Shown one piece after another: positions 1 through 6,360 of a stretch of DNA of 8,732 bases. The translations under genes were made by a program, and so were the position numbers. Origin of the DNA: Spirochaetota bacterium (lineage in GTDB: Bacteria; Spirochaetota; JAGLSM01; JAKPMW01); the NCBI GenBank assembly GCA_029548715.1, contig JAKPMW010000416.1, positions 1 to 8,732 on the forward strand, read 5' to 3'. The notes below the pieces were generated by a model. It did not search any database, was not told the origin of the DNA, and worked only from the letters and a program-made list of their open reading frames with translations. Each line of letters begins with the position of its first letter. Position 1 is the stretch's first letter.

Positions 1-804
1 CACAAGCGCAATGGCTATCCAGCCCCGCCCGGCCGTCACGTTTTCCTGCCAGGCCGGCACATACACCAGCGAGAGGTAGGCACCGCCCAGCCCGCAGAGA
101 GCACCACCCAGCAGAACATGCATGTACTTGTACAGGCTGACATTGATGCTCGAGGCATCGGCGGCCGCGGGATTTTCGCCAACCGCACGCAGATTGAGAC
201 CGAGCCTGGTCCGGTAGAGATAGATCCCCATCAGGATCGCCACCGCATACCCGGTATAGACAAACATGTCCTGCTGGAAAAATATGCGCCCGATCAGGGG
301 GATATCGCCCAGCAGGGGGATATGTCCGGTATGGGCCATGCTCCCGGCCGAGGCAAATGCACCCAGTCCGTCAAGTTCCCAGACTGCGGGAAACCCGTCC
401 AGGGCACCAAATGAAACTGCCTGGGAGAAGGGCTTGAAAAACTCCTTGATGGCCGCAGGAGCGACCTCACCGATCAGCTCGTTTCCGATCATGGTCGAAA
501 ACCCGGCCCCGAAAATGGTCAGCGAAAGCCCGGTGACGACCTGATTGGTCCTGAGGGTAATTGTCAAGAATGCATAGATCGCGGCCCCGAAGGCACCCGC
601 CATGGCGGCAGCCATCATCGCCAGCAGGGCATTTCGTGTCGTCAGCCCCACCAGAAAGCCAACCACGGCCCCCATCAGCATCATGCCCTCGACCCCGAGG
701 TTGAGATTGCCGGCACGCTCGGAAATAATCTCTCCGACAGTGGCAAACAGCAGGGGCACCCCGGCAACAACCGCGGCTGCCAAAAACGATATCAGGTATT
801 CCAT
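1..804 (-). CDS. BMP-type ABC transporter, permease 2 (partial, C-terminus beyond window)
   Basis: Integral inner-membrane permease, the second of two that form the channel of a nucleoside-type (BmpA/NupNOPQ-like) ABC importer. Reading frame is open from ATG 804-802 to the window edge: 268 codons, so the C-terminus (probably a few tens of residues) is missing. Family landmarks are SERAGNLNLGVEGMML (28-43), the TNQVVTGLSL segment (86-95), the cytoplasmic coupling-loop motif GENPAAAD (209-216) and AWQENVTAGRGWIAIALV (251-268), with hydrophobic segments between them. A strong Shine-Dalgarno (AAGGAGG, minus strand, 812-818) sits 7 bases before the ATG. The ATG shares one base with the stop of permease 1 (TGATG), so translation is probably coupled. 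Residues about 113-162 form an unusually long, weakly hydrophobic stretch before the IPLLGDIPLIG motif. Family assignment is firm; the substrate is not known. Confidence 0.93.
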   Translation of the reverse strand, partial: MEYLISFLAAAVVAGVPLLFATVGEIISERAGNLNLGVEGMMLMGAVVGFLVGLTTRNALLAMMAAAMAGAFGAAIYAFLTITLRTNQVVTGLSLTIFGAGFSTMIGNELIGEVAPAAIKEFFKPFSQAVSFGALDGFPAVWELDGLGAFASAGSMAHTGHIPLLGDIPLIGRIFFQQDMFVYTGYAVAILMGIYLYRTRLGLNLRAVGENPAAADASSINVSLYKYMHVLLGGALCGLGGAYLSLVYVPAWQENVTAGRGWIAIALV

Positions 805-1892
805 CAGACAGCCTCCTTGCCCTTGCCGGACACCGATTCGACATCAACACCCTTTAGAGTGATGCGGTAGCGCACGAGAAACTCTGCCCCCAGGACAAAA
901 AAGAGGATCAGGGCCTGCAGGATATTGGCCGCCGCCTCGGGAATGTTGAAGGCCGTCTGGATAAAGGCCCCTCCCTCAAGCAGGGCCGCAAAGAGAATGG
1001 ACACGACCAGGATCACGGGCGCAGAGAGCATCGAAAGCCAGCTGACGATGATGGCGGTATACCCGACATTGGCCGTAATCTGGGGCATGAGGGTCTTGGC
1101 CACCCCCGAGACCTGAACCATCCCGGCCAGTCCGCAGATTGCACCCGAGAGGAGCACGGTACTGATGATCCGGCGGCGAATGTTGATCCCCGCATAGAGT
1201 GCCGTGCGTTCGCTCTCACCAATGACGGAGATCTCGTACCCTGTCCGGGTATGCCGCATGAAGATATAGAGCACACCAACCAGGATCAGGGCAATGATCC
1301 AGCCTGCATGCACGCCAAACACCTCAGGCAAAACCGCATTGGGTCCAAAATTGGCAATCTTGGGAAACCCGTGCGCAGCCGGATCCTTCCATGGCCCCTG
1401 CTGCAAAAAAATCAGGACGTTGAACGCCACATAATTGAGCAGCAGGGTAACAATGGTTTCGTTGGTCTTCCAGCGTGCCCTGAGCCAGGCAGGCACAAGG
1501 GCCCAGAAAGCCCCACCCGCCATTCCTGCCGCGAGCATGAGGATCAGGAGCAGGGGCTGCGGCAGATCCGGCGTATTGAGGGCAAAAAAGGTTGCAAAGA
1601 TGGCGCCCATCGCAATCTGGCCCTCGCCGCCAATGTTCCAGAACTGCATCCGGAACGCCAGCCCGATTCCGAGTGAGGTGATCAGAAGCGGAATGGCCTT
1701 TTTGATCGTCTCACTGACGCGGTATTCGTTTCCGAAAGCACCATCCACCAGGGCCGAATACACCTTGACCGGATCCAGCCCCATCAGGAGGATAAAGATG
1801 GCCGCAGTGGCCAGCGAAAGCCCCACGGCATACAACCGGACACGGACCGCATGCCCGTGGGTGACTTCCTTGCGTCGTACAAAATGGATCAT
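804..1892 (-). CDS. BMP-type ABC transporter, permease 1
   Basis: Inner-membrane permease of 362 residues, the usual size for the NupP-like partner. Hydrophobic segments begin near residue 20. Diagnostic motifs are FWNIGGEGQIAMGA (84-97), NETIVTLLLNYVAFN (144-158), and GESERTALYAGI (225-236) in the position of the cytoplasmic loop that contacts the ATPase. A basic N-terminal tail precedes the first membrane segment and a charged tail ends the protein. The start ATG (1892-1890) overlaps the ATPase stop by four bases (ATGA) and is preceded by a G-rich Shine-Dalgarno about 5 bases upstream. It is expected to pair with permease 2 to form the translocation pore, driven by the upstream ATPase and fed by the lipoprotein. 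Known members import purine nucleosides; some relatives (RfuC of Treponema) import riboflavin, so the substrate is left open. Confidence 0.95.
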   Translation of the reverse strand: MIHFVRRKEVTHGHAVRVRLYAVGLSLATAAIFILLMGLDPVKVYSALVDGAFGNEYRVSETIKKAIPLLITSLGIGLAFRMQFWNIGGEGQIAMGAIFATFFALNTPDLPQPLLLILMLAAGMAGGAFWALVPAWLRARWKTNETIVTLLLNYVAFNVLIFLQQGPWKDPAAHGFPKIANFGPNAVLPEVFGVHAGWIIALILVGVLYIFMRHTRTGYEISVIGESERTALYAGINIRRRIISTVLLSGAICGLAGMVQVSGVAKTLMPQITANVGYTAIIVSWLSMLSAPVILVVSILFAALLEGGAFIQTAFNIPEAAANILQALILFFVLGAEFLVRYRITLKGVDVESVSGKGKEAV

Positions 1893-3439
1893 GCCGGTTC
1901 CCCCGCCGTTTCTTCGTTGCGCTGCCCGACCATCAGGAGACCGAGTTCTTCCCGGGTTGTGGCCGAGGCATCGACCTCTCCTGTAATCTCACCCCGGCAC
2001 ATGACCGCGATCCTGTCGGAAAGCTGGATCAGGACGTCGAGTTCTTCACCGATGAAGATGATCCCCACACCTGCCTTCTTTTGTTCGTTCATCAGGTCGT
2101 AGATCGTATGGCAGGTATTGATGTCCAGCCCCCGGGTCGGATAGGCCATGATCAGCACCTTGGGACTCGAATCAAGTTCGCGCCCAAGAAGGATCTTCTG
2201 GATATTCCCTCCCGACAGATCACGGATCGGGTGATGCACACCCGGAGTCTTGATATCGAGCTTTTCGATGATCGTCCGGCAACGATCCGAAATCGACTTG
2301 CGGTCAATCAGGACCGACTTCTGATGGTGGTAGCTTTTGAGGAGCACATTGTCCACCATGTCCATCGAGGCGACAAGGCCCATTCCCAGCCGGTCTTCAG
2401 GGATAAAGCTCATGCTGATTCCACGGGCGATAATCTCCCTGGTCTCAAGTCCCACCAGTTCTTCGCCGCAAAAGAGCACTGATCCCGAACGGATCTTCAT
2501 CATCCCCACGATCGACTCGCAAAGTTCACGCTGTCCGCTGTTGGCAATCCCGGCGATTCCCAGGATTTCACCAGCCCGCAGTTGCAGGGTGATTTGGTGC
2601 AGGACATCGTGCCCCAGGTCATCGGCAACCACAAGGTCAGCGATCTCGAGCAAGAGATCACCCTGTGCGACCGGGGTTCGCTCGATGGAGAGATCAACCG
2701 CCCGGCCGACCATCAGCTCGGTCAGATGCCGGGGGTTGGTATGATGCTTGTCAAGGGTCTGGATCGTCTCCCCTTTTCTGAGAACAGTGATCCGGTCCGA
2801 GATTTCCATGACCTCGTCCATTTTATGGCTGATGAAAATGATGGTACAGCCCTCGGCCTTCATGCGCCGGATGATGGCAAACAGGTTTTTGGTTTCCTGG
2901 GGGGTAAAAACGGTGGTTGGCTCGTCAAGGACCAGGACCCGGGCTCCACGGCAGAGAACCTGCAAAATGGCAAGAATCTGCTTTTCGCCGACCGACATGT
3001 CGTACACCCGCCGGTCCAGATCCACCCAGAGTCCAAAGCGGGCAGCAACCTCTTCAACCCGGGTCCGCCGCCTGCCCTGTGACAAAAAAAAGCCCGTTCG
3101 TTCGCCCACCAGGATGTTTTCGAGAGCAGTCATCGCCTCCACCAGCTTGAAATGCTGGTGGATCATTCCAATCCCGTGCCGGATCGCATCCGCAGGCGAG
3201 GAAAACACACTTGTGCTCCCGTTGATCTCGATACAACCCCGGTCAGGTGTGTAGATTCCCGCGAGCATGTTCATCAGGGTACTCTTCCCTGCCCCGTTTT
3301 CACCAAGGAGGGCATGCACCTCGCCCTCGTAAAACTCGATATTTACATTGTGATTCGCAACGACCTTGCCAAATACCTTTGAGATGCCCCTCATCGCCAC
3401 ACATACGCGTTGCGCTTCCATCGGTTTTGCTTGCTCCAT
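1889..3439 (-). CDS. BMP-type ABC transporter, double-cassette ATPase
   Basis: Cytoplasmic ATPase of 516 residues with two fused nucleotide-binding domains, as in sugar/nucleoside importers of the RbsA/NupO type. Domain 1 is complete: Walker A GENGAGKST (46-54), Q-loop Gln95, signature MSVGEKQ (148-154), Walker B VLVLDEPT (168-175) and switch His205. Domain 2 has a degenerate Walker A with no lysine (GIANSGQRE, 297-305), a good signature LSGGNIQK (408-415), and PTRGLD (434-439) with no His in the switch region (GEELD, 464-468). This asymmetry is normal for the family, where only one of the two sites is fully catalytic. The start is not certain: ATG 3439-3437 has only a weak Shine-Dalgarno, and an in-frame Met at residue 7 has GGAG 12 bases before it. 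The gene follows the binding-protein gene after a 79-base gap with a hairpin, and overlaps permease 1 by 4 bases. Confidence 0.95.
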   Translation of the reverse strand: MEQAKPMEAQRVCVAMRGISKVFGKVVANHNVNIEFYEGEVHALLGENGAGKSTLMNMLAGIYTPDRGCIEINGSTSVFSSPADAIRHGIGMIHQHFKLVEAMTALENILVGERTGFFLSQGRRRTRVEEVAARFGLWVDLDRRVYDMSVGEKQILAILQVLCRGARVLVLDEPTTVFTPQETKNLFAIIRRMKAEGCTIIFISHKMDEVMEISDRITVLRKGETIQTLDKHHTNPRHLTELMVGRAVDLSIERTPVAQGDLLLEIADLVVADDLGHDVLHQITLQLRAGEILGIAGIANSGQRELCESIVGMMKIRSGSVLFCGEELVGLETREIIARGISMSFIPEDRLGMGLVASMDMVDNVLLKSYHHQKSVLIDRKSISDRCRTIIEKLDIKTPGVHHPIRDLSGGNIQKILLGRELDSSPKVLIMAYPTRGLDINTCHTIYDLMNEQKKAGVGIIFIGEELDVLIQLSDRIAVMCRGEITGEVDASATTREELGLLMVGQRNEETAGEPA

Positions 3440-3464
3440 TTCGTCTCATGCAGGGGGATGTACG

Positions 3465-3497
3465 AAAAGACCGCGAGCGCCCTGGCGTCCCGCGGTC
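3465..3497 (-). terminator. Hairpin with T-run between binding protein and ATPase genes (attenuator or mRNA stabiliser)
   Basis: Read on the minus strand, GACCGCG (3497-3491) pairs with CGCGGTC (3475-3469), with an inner CGC/GCG stem around a 4-base loop, followed directly by TTTT (3468-3465). Bases just outside the stem (AAG against the T-run) can extend it. This is the form of an intrinsic terminator, but it lies inside the operon, 22 bases after the binding-protein stop. Such elements commonly let binding-protein mRNA exceed that of the membrane genes by partial termination or 3'-end protection. That role is inferred from position. Confidence 0.7.
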
Positions 3498-3518
3498 CTT
3501 CAATGCCGGTCGCCGGGC

Positions 3519-4598
3519 TTATTTGATCTTGCCCTCGACCCCCTCGACAAACCAGTCGAACTTGAGCATGTCGCCGTCGCTCATCATCTCGCCGTCCTTG
3601 ACCTTGACGGCTCCGGTCTGGTCCTTGAGCGGACCCTGGAAAACCTTTTGCGCCCCGGTGAGAATTTCCTTTGTGACCTTGTCAACAGCATCCTTGGCGC
3701 CTTCGGGGGCATTGGCCGTCAGCGGAGCCAGCCGGACGATGTCGTCATTCATCCCGCCCCAGTAGCTCTCGGATTTCCAGCTGCCGTCCTTGACGGCCTT
3801 GATCTGGCGCACGTAGTAGGGACCCCAGTTCCAGATCGGGGCTGTCATGTACGCCTTGGGAGCCTTGCTGTTCATGTCGGTATTGTAGCCGATCGACCAG
3901 ACGTTGCGCTCCTCGGCAGCCTGCTGGGGACCTGCTGTATCCTGATGCTGGGCAATGACATCGACACCCTCGTCAAGCAGAGCCTTGGCCGCATCCTTCT
4001 CCTTGGCCGGATCGTACCAGGTGTGGGTCCACTTGACCTTGACGACAGCCTTGGGATTGACCGAGCGCACTCCCAGGGTAAAGGCATTGATCCCGCGCAC
4101 AACCTCGGGAATCTCGTATGCAGCGACATAGCCGATCTTGCCGGCCTTGGTCTTCATCCCGGCCACAATCCCCGAGAGATAGCGGGCCTGATAGATGCGG
4201 CCAAAAAACGTCCCCATGTTTTTCCCGGTCTTGTACCCCGCGCAATGGAGAAAGGTCACATCGGGGTGGCGCTTGGCAACGTTTTCCATGTAGTCCATGT
4301 AGCCAAAACTGGTTCCGATGATGACATTGCATCCCTGCGAGATCATGTCTTCCATGACCTTTTCGGCTGCGGGAGACTCAGGAACGTTTTCCTTGTACTT
4401 GGTCTCAACCCCGGCCTCCTTTTCGAGGAAGCGCCGGCCTTCGTCATGTGCATAGGTCCAGCCACCGTCACCGATGGGCCCGATATAGACGAAACCAACC
4501 TTGATCTTGTCGCTCTTTGCGCCGGACTTTGAGCAACCGACAGCCGTCAAACCCAGGACAAATGCAATGGCCACCATGACCGCCAATACTCTCTGCAT
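3519..4598 (-). CDS. BMP family substrate-binding lipoprotein (BmpA/PnrA-like)
   Basis: Extracytoplasmic binding protein of 359 residues that captures the ligand for the downstream permeases. The N-terminus is a lipoprotein signal: basic start MQR, hydrophobic core to about residue 20, lipobox-like TAVGC with lipidated Cys22 (Ala rather than Leu at -3) and Ser at +2. Family motifs follow: KVGFVYIGPIGDGGWTYAHD (33-52), GTSFGYMDY (95-103), GRIYQARYLSGIVAGMKT (133-150), KIGYVAA (154-160) and GVDVIAQHQDTAGPQQAAEE (211-230). An upstream in-frame ATG (4646) was rejected: it would put 16 extra residues before the signal peptide and lies at the predicted transcription start. The chosen ATG has GGGAGG 6 bases upstream. 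First gene of the importer operon, behind a good promoter. Characterised relatives bind purine nucleosides, and RfuA of Treponema pallidum binds riboflavin; the ligand cannot be read from the sequence. Confidence 0.94.
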   Translation of the reverse strand: MQRVLAVMVAIAFVLGLTAVGCSKSGAKSDKIKVGFVYIGPIGDGGWTYAHDEGRRFLEKEAGVETKYKENVPESPAAEKVMEDMISQGCNVIIGTSFGYMDYMENVAKRHPDVTFLHCAGYKTGKNMGTFFGRIYQARYLSGIVAGMKTKAGKIGYVAAYEIPEVVRGINAFTLGVRSVNPKAVVKVKWTHTWYDPAKEKDAAKALLDEGVDVIAQHQDTAGPQQAAEERNVWSIGYNTDMNSKAPKAYMTAPIWNWGPYYVRQIKAVKDGSWKSESYWGGMNDDIVRLAPLTANAPEGAKDAVDKVTKEILTGAQKVFQGPLKDQTGAVKVKDGEMMSDGDMLKFDWFVEGVEGKIK

Positions 4599-4604
4599 GA
4601 AAAA

Positions 4605-4610
4605 CCTCCC
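4605..4610 (-). promoter_or_regulatory. Shine-Dalgarno that fixes the start of the BMP lipoprotein
   Basis: GGGAGG on the minus strand, 6 bases before ATG 4598-4596. It selects this start over the upstream in-frame ATG at 4646, which has no comparable site. Confidence 0.85.
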
Positions 4611-4652
4611 GATTGATGTAACTGATTGCCGCGTGTAGATCGGCACGTCCAG

Positions 4653-4679
4653 ACTATACTGTCAGGCAGCCTCTGTCAA
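4653..4679 (-). promoter_or_regulatory. Predicted sigma-70-type promoter of the BMP importer operon
   Basis: On the minus strand a perfect -35 TTGACA (4679-4674) is followed after 15 bases by TATAGT (4658-4653), a 5/6 match to the -10 consensus. The spacer is slightly short. Transcription would begin near 4646, giving a leader of roughly 50 bases before the lipoprotein ATG, too short for the large known riboswitch classes. The spacer contains a near repeat of the -35 region (TTGACAG then CTGACAG, 14 bases apart), which could be a regulator half-site pair; that is speculative. Confidence 0.6.
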
Positions 4680-4700
4680 GAAAACTAAAGAGATTTTTGT

Positions 4701-4716
4701 CGGCGTAATTCCGCCG
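4701..4716 (-). other. Small hairpin just after the diguanylate cyclase stop
   Basis: CGGCG and CGCCG (4701-4705 and 4712-4716) form a perfect 5-bp stem around a 6-base loop, beginning 3 bases after the GGDEF gene stop. On the minus strand it is followed by ACAAAAATC, so it lacks the T-run of an intrinsic terminator. It may be a weak pause or 3'-end structure, and read-through from the signalling operon into the importer operon is possible. Confidence 0.35.
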
Positions 4717-4719
4717 GGC

Positions 4720-5760
4720 TCATGCTGAAAAGGTACAGGTATTTTTCCCGGAGCGCTTGGCCACATACATTGCCCTGTCTGCCTTGATCAAGAGGTCGGA
4801 CGGATCATCCGCGTCACCGGGCCAGAGGGCGATCCCGATGCTGGCCGTGACCGAAACATCAAACCCGTCGATCTGGGCCGGGCTGGCGACGGCGGCAAGA
4901 ATCCGCTGTGTGACATCATGAACGATCTGGCGCGAGTGGATTTCCTCAAGGATCACCGAAAATTCGTCACCACCCAGCCGTGCCACGGTGTCATTGTCCC
5001 GCACAGCGTCGAGCAGGCGGCGGGCCATCAAGACAAGAAGCCGGTCACCGGCCGAATGCCCGCAGGTATCGTTGACCTCCTTGAACCCGTCCAGATCCAG
5101 GAAGAGAAGCGCAACCGAATTCCCTGACCGCTTGGCCCGGTCGATCGCATGCGTCAGCCTGTCCTGAAACAGGAGCCGGTTTGGCAGCTCGGTCAGCGAG
5201 TCATGGGTCGCCATCTCCTTCAGGCAGTGCTCGAAACGCTTGCGCTCGGTGATGTCGCGCACAATGGTCAGCACACGGCCGTCCCCGCAGGGCACGACCC
5301 GGCCCTCATAATAGTGATCTTCCCCATCATTGGACAACCGGTATTCGATACTCCGAGCCCGGCCGCTGGCCAGTACGGTCCGCAGACAGGCCAGTCCATT
5401 GTCCGCCACCTCCTTGGGCAAAATATCATGCATCTTTTTCCCGAGGAATTCGTGCGGGGGAACATAGTAGCGGACAGACGAAAGCGCATTGTAGTCAATG
5501 TACGTCCCGTCGGCATTCTGGACGAAGAGCAGGTCCGGCAGGGCGCCCAGCATAGCGTGGTAGCGCTCTTTCAGCTCGCGCAGACTGGTCTTGAGGCCGA
5601 TGATTTCGCGGTAGAGTTCGAGACAGGTTTCATCTCCGCCCTGATTGCGCATCTGTCGCTCGCGGGTATTGACGGCACCCAGCTCGCTGACCCAGCGCCG
5701 GAGCATCTCGTTTTCGCGCACAAGCTCATCGCGGGTCCGGCGCGTTGCGTCGTCAGCCAT
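4720..5760 (-). CDS. Coiled-coil/PAS/GGDEF diguanylate cyclase
   Basis: Soluble protein of 346 residues predicted to make the second messenger c-di-GMP from two GTP. Residues about 5-70 are charged and heptad-like, probably a coiled coil for dimerisation. A PAS sensor domain spans about 65-170 (ALPDLLFVQNADGTYIDYN at 73-91, ending in the typical PAS C-terminal strand VLTIVRDITERKR, 163-175). The GGDEF domain spans about 178-346, opening with ATHDSLTELPNRLLFQDRL (184-202). It has the metal-binding DLDGFKEVND (222-231), intact RLGGDEF (261-267) and an I-site RDND (254-257) exactly five residues before GGDEF, so it should be both active and product-inhibited. There is no transmembrane segment or EAL domain. 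The start is fixed by GGGAGGG 5 bases upstream (5766-5772). It overlaps the receiver gene by 8 bases, so the two are probably translated together. Confidence 0.95.
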   Translation of the reverse strand: MADDATRRTRDELVRENEMLRRWVSELGAVNTRERQMRNQGGDETCLELYREIIGLKTSLRELKERYHAMLGALPDLLFVQNADGTYIDYNALSSVRYYVPPHEFLGKKMHDILPKEVADNGLACLRTVLASGRARSIEYRLSNDGEDHYYEGRVVPCGDGRVLTIVRDITERKRFEHCLKEMATHDSLTELPNRLLFQDRLTHAIDRAKRSGNSVALLFLDLDGFKEVNDTCGHSAGDRLLVLMARRLLDAVRDNDTVARLGGDEFSVILEEIHSRQIVHDVTQRILAAVASPAQIDGFDVSVTASIGIALWPGDADDPSDLLIKADRAMYVAKRSGKNTCTFSA

Positions 5761-6163
5761 GACTGCCCTCCCCGCCGAGCACAGAGCGTATTGCAGATTC
5801 CAGTTCGTTCATGGTAAAGGGTTTTCCCACCACCGCGGAAAACTCACCCCCCTCGGGATACTGCCCTCCGCTCCCGGCAAGACCGGTCATGGCAATTGCA
5901 GGTGCAACATACCCGGCCGCACGCAAGGCACGCAGGCAGTCAAGACCGCCCATTCCGTCTGCCACCTGGATGTCCAGGACAACCAGATCCGGAAAATCCG
6001 CAGCACAGGCGGCAAGGAGATCCTCCCCCCGTGAAAACCCCGTGGCGCTGCATCCCATCCGGCCCAGCATGATCAGCACCAGATTTCGGACTGCATCATC
6101 ATCATCCAGCACAGAGACCAGTACCGGGCCGGAAGCGCCATCTTTCGCAAAACGGGTGTCCAT
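5753..6163 (-). CDS. Stand-alone response-regulator receiver domain protein
   Basis: Cytoplasmic phosphorylation-controlled switch of 136 residues, consisting only of a receiver (CheY-like) domain with no output domain. Expected residues are present: acidic cluster Asp20-Asp22, phospho-acceptor Asp64 (VVLDIQ, 61-66), Thr93 (AMTG, 91-94) and Lys114 followed by Pro (GKPF, 113-116). The frame is open upstream to 6430, but those 89 codons have no receiver-like features and lie in the divergent promoter region. ATG 6163-6161, with GAGAG 9 bases before it, leaves a short tail before the first receiver strand, so it was chosen. It is the first gene of a two-gene unit with the diguanylate cyclase. 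An obvious inference is that the phosphorylated receiver controls the cyclase, as a split version of receiver-GGDEF fusions. The cognate histidine kinase is not in the window. Confidence 0.9.
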   Translation of the reverse strand: MDTRFAKDGASGPVLVSVLDDDDAVRNLVLIMLGRMGCSATGFSRGEDLLAACAADFPDLVVLDIQVADGMGGLDCLRALRAAGYVAPAIAMTGLAGSGGQYPEGGEFSAVVGKPFTMNELESAIRSVLGGEGSHG

Positions 6164-6360
6164 CCTGATATTCTCTCGAAACCCGGCTCTTTTTTCCACA
6201 AAATTCTTGCCCGTACGCCGAAGCGGATTCTCGGATGGGACTGCAGATTTATGCCCGACACGCCGATACAATATGTGAAGACTGGTATCCTGCGCCCGGA
6301 TGGTTGATTTCCTGCCGGTCAGCGTACGGGTATGCAGAAACGATTGCAAGAGGAGACAGC
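6164..6360. other. Divergent intergenic region between receiver gene and pentapeptide-repeat gene
   Basis: These 197 bases must hold the promoters of both the receiver/cyclase operon (minus) and the pentapeptide-repeat gene (plus). No convincing -35/-10 pair is visible on either strand. The best single box is TACAAT at 6267-6272 (plus) with a poor -35. The region's clearest structure is the inverted repeat listed separately. AGGAG (6351-6355) is the Shine-Dalgarno of the plus-strand gene. Confidence 0.5.
6208..6332. repeat. Spaced 14-bp inverted repeat, candidate operator pair
   Basis: TGCCCGTACGCCGA (6208-6221) recurs in inverted orientation at 6319-6332, whose reverse complement is TACCCGTACGCTGA: 12 of 14 bases match, with a perfect 9-base core CCCGTACGC. 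Each core contains the palindrome CGTACG. The centres are 111 bp apart and both arms lie inside the divergent promoter region, which suggests binding sites for a dimeric regulator. Function is inferred. Confidence 0.5.

Noticed and set aside
3366..4532. Long open frame (388 codons) on the plus strand opposite the BMP lipoprotein gene
   Set aside because: It lies antisense to a gene with clear family motifs, matches no recognisable protein, and long antisense frames are expected in GC-rich coding DNA.
4599..4652. Purine or flavin riboswitch before the importer operon
   Set aside because: The predicted leader is about 50 bases and I see none of the conserved helices of either class.
5149..5817. 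Plus-strand open frame of 222 codons opposite the cyclase
   Set aside because: It is antisense to the PAS-GGDEF coding region, has no recognisable domain and no ribosome site; a composition shadow.
6235..6360. Upstream start for the pentapeptide-repeat protein
   Set aside because: It would bury the signal peptide behind 42 residues of no clear character. The ATG at 6361 has a strong ribosome site.
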